Origin: Planctomycetota bacterium
GTDB lineage: Bacteria; Planctomycetota; Planctomycetia; Planctomycetales; Planctomycetaceae
DNA length: 64,000 nucleotides
Direction: 5' to 3'
Assembly: GCA_014584345.1 (NCBI GenBank)
Contig: JACTNB010000035.1
Location: forward strand, 131,583 to 195,582
Shown: piece by piece, positions 19,122-27,287 of the stretch
How positions within the stretch are numbered: position 1 is the first letter of the stretch
Layout of the letters: each line of letters opens with the position of its first letter
Made by a program: the position numbers and the translations under genes
The notes under the pieces: model-generated
What the model was told of the DNA's origin: nothing
Seen by the model: only the letters and a program-made list of their open reading frames with translations
Databases searched by the model: none

Positions 19122-20234
19122 TTATCGTGGCTGCGAACCGATGGCGGGCTGAACGGGCGAGGCGTTATTTTCGCCTGGCAAGGTGGCGCCCGTCTGCTGG
19201 ATTTGCGTCGGGTAGTTGCCTTTGTCGGCGGTTCCGGTATTTCCACCCGTCGAGGTATTCGTGAGGTAGTTATCGATGCGGGTCTTCTTTTTCATTTCCT
19301 CGAAGACGGTGGCAACGCGTTCCTGGGTTTTTTCCTCGATTAACTGGGCATGCAAATCTCCCCAGACATCCTTGATGTCGGTGACGATCTGCTCGGTGAG
19401 CCCCTCGCATTTAAGAATAACATAGTGGTTCTGCATCTGGATCAAGCCCGAGATTTCCCCTGGTTTCAAGCGGAAAGCGGCATCTTCGAGCGACTGATTC
19501 CCCGAGTAGCGTGAGATTGGGGGAATCGACCCACCGAGCGAGCGGGAACCGGGTTCGACGGAGTTTTCACGAGCAAGTTTCTCGAATTCTTCGGGAGCAC
19601 GGTTGGCTTTTTCCCAGACCTCGTTGGCTCGGCGAACATTATCCATCATGATCATGCGGCAGCGTACCCGCGGGCCATAATCGCGTTGGAAGGCTCGCTG
19701 CATATCGGCTTCAGAAATTTGGATTTCCTCGCCGGCCAGCTTGCGGAGGGCGATCATCGGCCAGATGACGTCGCGGCGGTACTGCATGGGAGACAGGCCC
19801 CGCTCGGTTTGCAGCATCTGATACCAGGTATCGACGGGCAGATTGAATTTCGCGGCAATTTTGGCGACTTCGCCGTTAATTTCGGCTTCGGTGACAGTCA
19901 GGCCGCGGCGTTCCACTTCCTGGAAGATGATCGTGCGATTGATCAGGTTTTCGAGGACTTCCTCGCCGATCCGATCGAAGCATTCCCGCGCCACCACTTC
20001 ATACGGGATCAACTGGCCGTTTACGCGGGCCAGGGCGGGAGATTGCGCGGGCTGACTCAAACTGGCCTTGCCGGAGTTGTCGTTGGTAGCCGCTGCCGGT
20101 TCGGCACGGAATACCTGAAAGACGACGCCCGCCCCGATAATCGCGATGATGGTTCCGCCGATCAGGGTGGCCCAGGGCATCGTTTTCTGTTTTGGTTTCG
20201 TGGTCGGTGTCGTGGAGTGAGTCCCTTCACTCAT
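19122..20234 (-). CDS. SurA-like/parvulin-type periplasmic foldase
   Basis: A 370-residue protein with a membrane anchor near residues 20-42 (ATLIGGTIIAIIGAGVVFQVF) and a SurA-N-type helical domain (VNGQLIPYEVVARECFDRIGEEVLENLINRTI is split across the fold). A degenerate PpiC-like rotamase segment follows, about residues 215-310 (FEKLARENSVEPGSRSLGG, LKPGEISGLIQMQNHYVILK). Proteins of this type chaperone outer-membrane or exported proteins. The ATG at 20234 is chosen over the longer frame because GGAGAA stands just upstream and the anchor follows directly. The tail is low-complexity (Thr/Gly/Gln/Pro). It is divergent from the FHA protein gene; isomerase activity itself is uncertain. Confidence 0.82.
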   Translation of the reverse strand: MSEGTHSTTPTTKPKQKTMPWATLIGGTIIAIIGAGVVFQVFRAEPAAATNDNSGKASLSQPAQSPALARVNGQLIPYEVVARECFDRIGEEVLENLINRTIIFQEVERRGLTVTEAEINGEVAKIAAKFNLPVDTWYQMLQTERGLSPMQYRRDVIWPMIALRKLAGEEIQISEADMQRAFQRDYGPRVRCRMIMMDNVRRANEVWEKANRAPEEFEKLARENSVEPGSRSLGGSIPPISRYSGNQSLEDAAFRLKPGEISGLIQMQNHYVILKCEGLTEQIVTDIKDVWGDLHAQLIEEKTQERVATVFEEMKKKTRIDNYLTNTSTGGNTGTADKGNYPTQIQQTGATLPGENNASPVQPAIGSQPR

Positions 20235-20560
20235 GACAACTTCTCCTTTGCTGGAAAAGGCTGGCGGGGATCCGTTTCGTCGGGGTGTCCGCCAGTGGTC
20301 TGGAAATCGTGACGTTCCGGCGGTCTTCGGAGGGAGGATGCAACAACGGCAATTCCGCATGGTCCGCCCCCCGGCAGCCAGATGGGGCGGTTTATAGCCC
20401 GAAGGAGAAGTCCGGGTCAACAGGGATTTTTCGGATTGCCCGGGTTATGCCGGGCATGACTATTTTCCGTTTCCCGAAGAGGACAATACCAGTGATAACT
20501 TTTTGACTCGCCGTCTCTTGTGACCTAAATCCTCAGTAAGCTTGCCGGCATCCGTCCTGG
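20235..20560. other. Divergent intergenic region, foldase and FHA genes
   Basis: About 325 bp between divergently read genes, so promoters for both are expected. No hexamers close to consensus were found by eye, and no RNA gene or repeat is apparent. Confidence 0.4.
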
Positions 20561-23500
20561 ATGAAGGGGGCTTCACGTGGTTTTCGCCGATTCATTGGCT
20601 TCATGACGATGGCGCGTAACATGATGCAATTGCAGGAACAACAAGACCTGTTCAGCCAGGCAACCTCGATCGGGCAGGGTTGGATTCTTCGACCGCTCCG
20701 GGGTCAGCCCGGCATCGCGCCGCATCCGCTGGTTTCCAGGGAGTGTCTCATCGGTTCCGGCTCAGGGTGTGATTTCAAGATCGATGCCGCCGGTGTGGGG
20801 GAACGGCATTGTCTACTGGTCAATGAAGGGGAAAAGCTGCTGTTGATCGCGGAGGACACGCGCACCTGGATCAATGACGGAGCCGTCAGCAAGACACGCA
20901 TTAAATCGGGAGATCGGTTGACCATCGGGCCGGTGACCTTGCTGGTCGAGACCCTGCCCGGGACGTCGCGTCCGGCGTCTGTCCCTCGCGACGTTTCGCA
21001 TCCCGACGATCTGCTCGCCGAGAGTCAACTGTTGCGCTATCTTCGGCGTGCCATCGAACGCAATCCCGAGACAGAGCACCTGGCGGAATTGAATTCTCGA
21101 TTCCATCCCCCGCGAAATCCAGCAACCACGGAAACGCTGGACGACATCCTGAACGAGTTGCAATCTTCAATCCAAACCACACAAAGGCAGGTCAATCTGC
21201 AGCAGCAGGAACTGCGGAGGCTGGAGTCCGAACGGCAACTCGACGCCCAGGTGTTTTCCCCGGCAGGGGCCGATTTCCCCGTTCCCGTCCCCAGGGCCGT
21301 AACGGCAGGTCAGGGGGGCTCGGTAGACGCAGCCCTCTCGTCGAGTGAATTGGCCAGGTTCCGGACGGAGTGGCAATTGCGCTGGGAACAGGTGCAACGG
21401 CAGCGGCAACGTGCACGGAAATTGCGCCAGCTTCGACGGCTACGTCACCAGCGCGATGTGCGGAAATTGCAGAATGTCATCCATGAGCAACAGCGCACAC
21501 TTGCGCTGCGAGAACAGGAACTGGCAAGCCGCGAAAGGAAACTGGTGGAGGTCCAGCAGGAACTATCATCGCGGCAAGCATCTTTCGAACGTGAAGCCAC
21601 AACCCTGGCGAACCAGATTGCAGGATTGCAGTCTGCCCTGGAACAAACGCGCGTGGCGGAGCAGGAAACCGACCTGCGGCTTGCAGACCTGGAACAGCGA
21701 CTGGCCGCGCATGCCGAGCAGGAACAACGCTTGAGCCTGCTCAATGCGGAACGGGAAAATCTCGTCTCGCGGCTGGCCGAACAGGAACGGTGTCTGTCCG
21801 AGCTGGAACTGCGGGCAACCGAACAGGTGCAGCAGTTGGCGGAGGCAAAACAGGCCTGCCAATCGTATGAGCAGCGATTCCAGGAACAGCGGGAGCTGCT
21901 CGCTTCACAGGAACAGGAAATCCAATTCCTGCAGTCTCGGGAACAGGAATGGCAAACACTGCTGGCGGGACAGGCCGACGAACTGGATAGGCTGGGGCAA
22001 CAATCGCGAAATGCCCGGGAACGGGTCGAGTCGTTGCAAGGCGAAAAAGAGGAATTGACCACGCGGATCGAGCAGCTTCGGGTGGAGCTTCAGGTCGTTC
22101 GAGAGGAACTACGGGCAGCGGCTGCCATGGTGGAATCCCCGCAGGAAGCCGCCGGTTTGTCGGACTCCAGCGAACTCGACAACGCCTGGGAACAACTCTC
22201 CGAGGAACGGGATCGCGTATACCGTTTGCGCCAGGAACTTGAAGAGCAGCGGGAGGCGTTTACCCAGGCGCGAACCGATATTGATGAAGTGCGCGCGGAA
22301 GCAGAACAGGAACTTTACAATTTACGCGAACAGCAGGAGGAACTCACCGCGGAACGGTTGCGACTGGATCTGCTGCGCGAAAGCCTGCAACAGCAACCCG
22401 TTCCAATCGAACCACGCGAGACACACGATTCACCCGAAAATCTCGAATATCACGGGCCGCGGCCGCGGAGCGAACAGCAACACGAACCCGAGGAGCATTT
22501 CGCGGAAGCCACGCATCCCGGTTTACGGGAAACCCGCGACGGCACTCCCGAAATTCAGGAGGCGCTCGCGGACGCCATTGATGTTCCAGGATTGCCAGAC
22601 TGCGACGAGGGATCCTGGGAGGTATTGCCGAATGTCGATACCAGTGAAGCAGAGGCCAGTGGGGCGGATGGCAGCGCGCCCTCGATCGATTCGGCGGGAG
22701 AGGAAATCGATAATCTGGGCGAGGAAGCCTCTACAGCCGCCGACGTGGCAGGGTTGGACGATTCAGCGCGGGATTTCGAGTTCGCAGGGTTGCTCAAGGA
22801 TGTTTCGGCGATCGAACACGCATTGCCGGGCGACGCGGCCGATGTTGCCTTGAATGATTCTCCGGGAGAACAGGATTGCGAGAGCGACGAGGAGTTGCAT
22901 AAGCTGCGGCAAGAGCTTGCCGCCATGTTCGGCATGGGGGATAAGGTACCCCATGGCAGCCCGGCGCGCGAGGAGGAATCTGCTGGCGAGGAGCAGGCGG
23001 GGCGCGTCGAAGAGGACCTCGTTGAGATTCCGGATGCGGAAGCAGAGTCTTGCGAAGACGATGACGGACACTCCGGGCAGGTCGCCCCGTTAGCGACCAT
23101 ATTCGAAGAACTTGTGGAGAGTACGCAGCCCGAGACTGTTGCCGGTGGATCTCCCGTTCAGGGGGACGTGGCAGGGCAGGGCGATGTGGTGGTCGAGGAT
23201 ATTGAAGACGCGGAGTCCGTGGCGGCATACATGGAGCGATTATTTGCCCGCACGAGTGGAAACCAGACCTATGTGGAGCCTTCGCTCCCTTCTCCCGCTG
23301 TTCAACCTGCAATTTCGGCACAAACGGGATCGGTGTTGTCTTCTGTGCCGGGGGGGGCGAACCTGATGGCCGACCCCCATTCCGCGGGTTTGCCCGAGAT
23401 ATCCGCCGACTGCTCGCGTATCCGGGTGGCAGCCCCCATCGATCGCGACAGCATGAAAAGGGAGATCGAATCGCTGCGCGACGTGGCGAATCAAACCGCC

Positions 23501-23800
23501 CGCAACGCACTGGCCACGCATGCCTGGAAGCAGGTCAAGCTGAAAATGTGGGCCAGCGGTCTGCTGACACTGATTTCCGCGGGGACTGCGGGGGCACTGA
23601 TTTGCTCACCCTACTGGTCCCCGGTTTCCTATGAAAACTATGGCTGGCTGACATTGCTGCTGGCATTGGTTTCAGGGGGGGAATTGTTCCGTTCCCGGTT
23701 GGCCTTGATGCGTTTGAAGCAAAGTGGGAAACCGGCCACGACTTCCGGCGAGCGAGCCATCGCGGCTCCGACGGTAGCCGACGTACCGTCCGCCAAGTAA
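20561..23800 (+). CDS. FHA-domain, long coiled-coil membrane protein
   Basis: A 1079-residue protein. Residues about 30-130 look like an FHA phosphothreonine-binding domain (CLIGSGSGCDFKID, GVGERHCLLVNEG, TWINDGAVSKTRIKSGDRLTIG). A Gln/Glu/Arg-rich coiled coil spans roughly 190-640, followed by an acidic low-complexity region to about 950. Two hydrophobic segments near 998-1016 and 1028-1044 would anchor the C terminus in the membrane, leaving the FHA and coiled coil in the cytoplasm. This resembles scaffold or cell-envelope organising proteins. The start is uncertain; in-frame ATGs also occur at 20603 and just beyond. It stands alone between a divergent foldase gene and a dehydrogenase gene. 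Function not known. Confidence 0.82.
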   Translation: MKGASRGFRRFIGFMTMARNMMQLQEQQDLFSQATSIGQGWILRPLRGQPGIAPHPLVSRECLIGSGSGCDFKIDAAGVGERHCLLVNEGEKLLLIAEDTRTWINDGAVSKTRIKSGDRLTIGPVTLLVETLPGTSRPASVPRDVSHPDDLLAESQLLRYLRRAIERNPETEHLAELNSRFHPPRNPATTETLDDILNELQSSIQTTQRQVNLQQQELRRLESERQLDAQVFSPAGADFPVPVPRAVTAGQGGSVDAALSSSELARFRTEWQLRWEQVQRQRQRARKLRQLRRLRHQRDVRKLQNVIHEQQRTLALREQELASRERKLVEVQQELSSRQASFEREATTLANQIAGLQSALEQTRVAEQETDLRLADLEQRLAAHAEQEQRLSLLNAERENLVSRLAEQERCLSELELRATEQVQQLAEAKQACQSYEQRFQEQRELLASQEQEIQFLQSREQEWQTLLAGQADELDRLGQQSRNARERVESLQGEKEELTTRIEQLRVELQVVREELRAAAAMVESPQEAAGLSDSSELDNAWEQLSEERDRVYRLRQELEEQREAFTQARTDIDEVRAEAEQELYNLREQQEELTAERLRLDLLRESLQQQPVPIEPRETHDSPENLEYHGPRPRSEQQHEPEEHFAEATHPGLRETRDGTPEIQEALADAIDVPGLPDCDEGSWEVLPNVDTSEAEASGADGSAPSIDSAGEEIDNLGEEASTAADVAGLDDSARDFEFAGLLKDVSAIEHALPGDAADVALNDSPGEQDCESDEELHKLRQELAAMFGMGDKVPHGSPAREEESAGEEQAGRVEEDLVEIPDAEAESCEDDDGHSGQVAPLATIFEELVESTQPETVAGGSPVQGDVAGQGDVVVEDIEDAESVAAYMERLFARTSGNQTYVEPSLPSPAVQPAISAQTGSVLSSVPGGANLMADPHSAGLPEISADCSRIRVAAPIDRDSMKREIESLRDVANQTARNALATHAWKQVKLKMWASGLLTLISAGTAGALICSPYWSPVSYENYGWLTLLLALVSGGELFRSRLALMRLKQSGKPATTSGERAIAAPTVADVPSAK

Positions 23801-23969
23801 ATCCGTCAGGCGACAGTGTAGGCGGGCGGAGGGAGCGGGAATGCGACCACCCCTGCAGGCGTGCGGTTGGGAAATTCGCCAGGCGACGATACAATCAGGC
23901 TTGTGCCCTCCCGATTCCTCGGGGAGGTTGAAATAGTGCAAAGCCAGACTCGTCCGACGGAATTTTCTC

Positions 23970-25013
23970 ATGAAAGCGATGTTGCTCTCCGCCTACAAGC
24001 ACCTTGAAATTACGGAAATGCCCCGTCCCGAGATCGGGCCGCGCGATGTGCTGATTGCCGTGCAGGCCTGCGGGATTTGCGGTAGTGATATTCATGGCTA
24101 CGACGGATCCACGGGGCGGCGGGTTCCTCCCCTCATCATGGGACACGAGGCGGCAGGTTTTGTGGAGCAGGTGGGGTCGGCTGTGACCCGTTTTCAGCCT
24201 GGCCAGCGAGTGACGTTCGATTCCACGATTTCCTGTGGGGATTGCGAGTATTGCCGCCGCGGGGAAATCAATCTCTGCGATAACCGCCGCGTCCTGGGAG
24301 TTTCCTGCGGGGAATATCGTCAACACGGTGCCTTTGCCCAGTTTGTGGTGGTGCCGGAGAACATCGTCTACCTGCTGCCCGAGAGCCTGCCGTTCGAACA
24401 CGCGGCCATGATCGAGGCGGTTTCCATAGCCGTGCATGCCGCTAACCGCACCCCCGTTTCGCTGGGACAAAGTTGCGTGGTGGTGGGGACCGGGATGATC
24501 GGCCTGCTGGTGGTTCAGGCCATGAAGAAAGCGGGCTGTGGCCGGATTATCGCGGTCGACCTGGACCGGGGTAAACTGAAACTGGCCAGGGAACTGGGGG
24601 CCGATGAAGTGATTCACGCAGGGGACGAAAATGTGCCCGCGCGGGTACGCGAATTGACAGGAGGGCAGGGTGCCGACGTCGCCGTGGAAGTGGTGGGAGC
24701 AGCGGTAACCATACAAACCGCCATTCACTCCCTGCGCAAGGGAGGGCATCTGACATTAGTGGGGAATTTGTCTCCCCAGGTGGAGGTTCCGTTGCAAAGT
24801 ATCGTAACCCGCGAACTGACCTTGTACGGCTCCTGCGCTTCGCGGGGCGAATATCCGCAATGCATTGAATTGATGAATCGGGGAGATATTCAGGTAGAAC
24901 CCCTGATTTCCCTGAAGGCCCCGCTGGAACAGGGACCGGAAATGTTTGCGCGTCTGTACTCCGGTGAACCGGGCTTGATGAAGGTGATTCTCCAGCCCAA
25001 TTTGCCCGTTTGA
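23970..25013 (+). CDS. Zinc-dependent medium-chain alcohol/polyol dehydrogenase
   Basis: A 347-residue cytoplasmic MDR dehydrogenase of the sorbitol/threonine dehydrogenase branch. Catalytic zinc ligands are C37 (CGICGSD) and the H59-E60 of MGHEAAG. The structural zinc lobe has C89, C92, C95 and C103 (CGDCEYC...LC). The Rossmann motif is VVGTGMIGLLVVQAMKKAG with an acidic residue ending the next strand (VDLDRGK), favouring NAD. The likely reaction is oxidation of a polyol or secondary alcohol; the substrate cannot be fixed. It is a single gene, with a 525-bp gap to dnaN downstream. Confidence 0.9.
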   Translation: MKAMLLSAYKHLEITEMPRPEIGPRDVLIAVQACGICGSDIHGYDGSTGRRVPPLIMGHEAAGFVEQVGSAVTRFQPGQRVTFDSTISCGDCEYCRRGEINLCDNRRVLGVSCGEYRQHGAFAQFVVVPENIVYLLPESLPFEHAAMIEAVSIAVHAANRTPVSLGQSCVVVGTGMIGLLVVQAMKKAGCGRIIAVDLDRGKLKLARELGADEVIHAGDENVPARVRELTGGQGADVAVEVVGAAVTIQTAIHSLRKGGHLTLVGNLSPQVEVPLQSIVTRELTLYGSCASRGEYPQCIELMNRGDIQVEPLISLKAPLEQGPEMFARLYSGEPGLMKVILQPNLPV

Positions 25014-25538
25014 AGTCGCGAAGTGGCCAGGGAGCGGAGCGGATCGGTCGCGTTTTTCGGTGGAACGCGAGATGCATCGCCCGTCCATTTGCTTGCCGCG
25101 ATCGTAAAACGACCGTGAAATTGGCGAGTGAAATGCGTTATGCATTGAATCACAAGGACTTGCAAAGCAGTCGGGAATTGAGTTTCAGATGCTTTCACGG
25201 GGCCGGAATGGTTTCCGAAGGGGCGATTTTTAGCTACAATAAAGCCCGTTAACCCGGATTTTCGCCCGGTCAATAAAACAGGATTGCAGATTTTCAGTGA
25301 ACTAGCCGCCCCCGCCGGGATATGTTGATTTACGCAAGTGTGCGTGCGTATTTTCGGCATTTTCTCATGGTTGCACGGCTCACAGAGCCGTGGCGGACCT
25401 TAAATCCCCATCCCCTGGCGGGCGCGGCAGGTTTTCGGTTTTTTTCGAGACAAGCTTTACCGCATTTATCAACGTGTGTGAAATGCGGGTTCAATCTGAT
25501 TTTCGTAACCGATTCAGACAGGGGAAGTACCAGCCGAG
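25014..25538. other. Intergenic region upstream of dnaN
   Basis: About 525 bp. It contains a perfect hairpin, CACGGCTC-ACA-GAGCCGTG, at 25374-25392, and a TACAAT at 25235-25240 that could be a -10 box with a poor -35. One TTATCAACG resembles a DnaA box with two mismatches. A single weak box does not support an origin. No gene is seen. Confidence 0.5.
25374..25392. repeat. REP-like palindrome in the dnaN leader
   Basis: CACGGCTC-ACA-GAGCCGTG has an 8-bp perfect stem and an ACA loop, about 146 bp before dnaN. It shares the 3-nt-loop palindrome design of elements at 7894, 42692 and 63907, with a different stem sequence. Confidence 0.55.
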
Positions 25539-26648
25539 ATGGAACTGAAATTCAAAAAGGAACTGCTGGCCAACGCCCTGCAGGTGGTGGGTGGAGTGGT
25601 TCCTGCCCGGACTCCCAAGGATATTTTGAAAAACTGCAAGCTGGTCATTGAAAATGGCACGGCGACCCTGATGGGGACCGATACGGAGATCGGTATGCGG
25701 CATATGATAGCCGAGGTAGAGACAGGGTCTTCCGGGGAAGTGCTGCTGCCGACGCAACGGCTGGTTTCGATTTTGCGGGAAGTCGGCTCTTCCGAGATCA
25801 TGTTGAATGTCAAGGATGACTTGCTGGAGGTTGTGGCCGGGCAGAGCGAGTTTCGTTTGCCGGTCGAGGATCCCCGGGAATTCCCGGACGTTGCCCCCTT
25901 CAGCGCGGAGAATTGTTATGCCGTGTCGGGCCACGCGTTGAAGACAGCAATTAAGCGGGTGATCTTTGCCGCCGACGATGAAAGTACCCGTTACGCCCTG
26001 GGTGGGATCTACCTGGAATTGTCCTCCAACGGAGTGGTGTTGGCCGCGACCGACAGTCGCCGACTGGCGGTGATGGAAATCCCGGGGAGTGTGCGTGGTG
26101 TAATGCCGGAAAAACAATCCGTGGTGATTCCCCGCAAGGCCATGAGTCTGCTGGAACGCAGTATTGACAATGAGGAGTCGGAAATTTTGATCGCGCCCGG
26201 CGATCACGACGCCGTCTTCATGAGTGGGCCATCGATGATCTACACCCGGTTGGTGGAAGGCCGATTCCCGAATTTTCGCGACGTGTTGCCCAGCAACTTA
26301 CCGATCCGGATCGATCTGTTGGCAGGTCCGTTTCACAACGTGGTGCGGCAATCGCAGATTGTGACCAGCGACGAAAGTCGCGGAGTGGACTTTGTTTTTT
26401 CCGAAGGGGCGGTAACGCTCAAGTCCCGGGCCGCGGATGTGGGCGAATCGAAGGTGGAAATGCCCGTGGATTACCATGGGGAGAGGCTGGCCATTATGTT
26501 CGATCCCCGATTTGTGTCCGAGTTTTTGCGGGTTCTGGATGCGGAATCGTCGGTGCAGCTGGGTTTGATAGGAGGGGAAGAACCGGCCGTGTTCAGCAGC
26601 GGCGAGGATTACAAATACGTGATCATGCCGTTGGCTCGCGATCACTAG
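25539..26648 (+). CDS. dnaN: DNA polymerase III beta subunit (sliding clamp)
   Basis: A 369-residue beta clamp, the ring that tethers replicative polymerase to DNA. The three repeated clamp domains are visible: MELKFKKELLANALQVVGGVVPARTPKDILKN starts domain I, KTAIKRVIFAADDESTRYALGGIYLEL is the hallmark of domain II, and the C terminus EDYKYVIMPLARDH matches the conserved end (usually VMPMRL). Length is typical. ATG at 25539 is preceded by a GGGGAAG. It is followed by a DUF721 gene and gyrB in the same direction, a relic of the dnaA-dnaN-recF-gyrB order, but dnaA and recF are not here. Confidence 0.96.
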   Translation: MELKFKKELLANALQVVGGVVPARTPKDILKNCKLVIENGTATLMGTDTEIGMRHMIAEVETGSSGEVLLPTQRLVSILREVGSSEIMLNVKDDLLEVVAGQSEFRLPVEDPREFPDVAPFSAENCYAVSGHALKTAIKRVIFAADDESTRYALGGIYLELSSNGVVLAATDSRRLAVMEIPGSVRGVMPEKQSVVIPRKAMSLLERSIDNEESEILIAPGDHDAVFMSGPSMIYTRLVEGRFPNFRDVLPSNLPIRIDLLAGPFHNVVRQSQIVTSDESRGVDFVFSEGAVTLKSRAADVGESKVEMPVDYHGERLAIMFDPRFVSEFLRVLDAESSVQLGLIGGEEPAVFSSGEDYKYVIMPLARDH

Positions 26649-26805
26649 GGGCCTGTCTCGACAGCCGCGTGGGAGGGGGCCGGAGGCCCCATGTCTGCTC
26701 GCGGAACGGGTCCTGTGATGTGTCGGCGCGGATCGCCGAATACTGCCGGCCTGGGGAGCCGGGTTGCCTGGTAAGGGCAATCACCACTTGCGGGAAAGCA
26801 GCTTC

Positions 26806-27219
26806 ATGAAACAGCGCGGCAGGCGGCAATCACACTTGTCGGAGGAAGAACGCAGCGTGTTGCAACACGTCATGGATCGCCGCCGGCAGGAATTGGAAGT
26901 TCGCGGGGGTGGGCCTTCTCCGCTGGCGGGAGCCTTGCGGGAAGTGATCGCGCGGCGGAAGATTGGACGATCGCTGGAGTCGCGGGAGTTGAGTCAGCTT
27001 TGGAATTCGTGCGTGCCCGAGGATATCTCGATCAAGACGCGTGTTCTCTCGTTGCGAAACCGCGTGCTGCTGGTGGAAGTGGCCGATACCGTACTGATGA
27101 GCGAACTTGCCAATTTTCATCAGCGGGGCATCCTGCGGAAGTTGCAGCAGGCACGTCCCGATCTGAACCTTAAAAACATTAAGTGGAAACTGAATCCCAG
27201 CCTGAACGAACGCCGCTGA
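26806..27219 (+). CDS. DUF721 / DciA-like protein
   Basis: A 137-residue protein with the DUF721 fold: IGRSLESRELSQLWNSCVPEDISIKTRVLSLRNRVLLVEVADTVLMSELANFHQRGILRKLQQ covers the domain in separate conserved blocks (SxLWxxxVP..I, L.V.V.....ELxxxxxxIL..L). Members include DciA, which loads the replicative helicase DnaB in bacteria lacking DnaC. The location between dnaN and gyrB supports a replication role. The ATG at 26806 (after GGGAAAGCAGCTTC) is chosen over an earlier GTG/TTG-like start at 26764. The N-terminal 35 residues are basic, as in DciA. The gene name dciA is not assigned because DUF721 members differ. Confidence 0.8.
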   Translation: MKQRGRRQSHLSEEERSVLQHVMDRRRQELEVRGGGPSPLAGALREVIARRKIGRSLESRELSQLWNSCVPEDISIKTRVLSLRNRVLLVEVADTVLMSELANFHQRGILRKLQQARPDLNLKNIKWKLNPSLNERR

Positions 27220-27287
27220 AGCGGTCAGCCGAAATCTGGTCGCGAAAATCCAGCGGCACGCCTCGGGCGGAATCAACAAGGAATACC

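Noticed and set aside
25014..25538. Replication origin upstream of dnaN
   Set aside because: Only one DnaA-box-like site with two mismatches and no AT-rich unwinding region.
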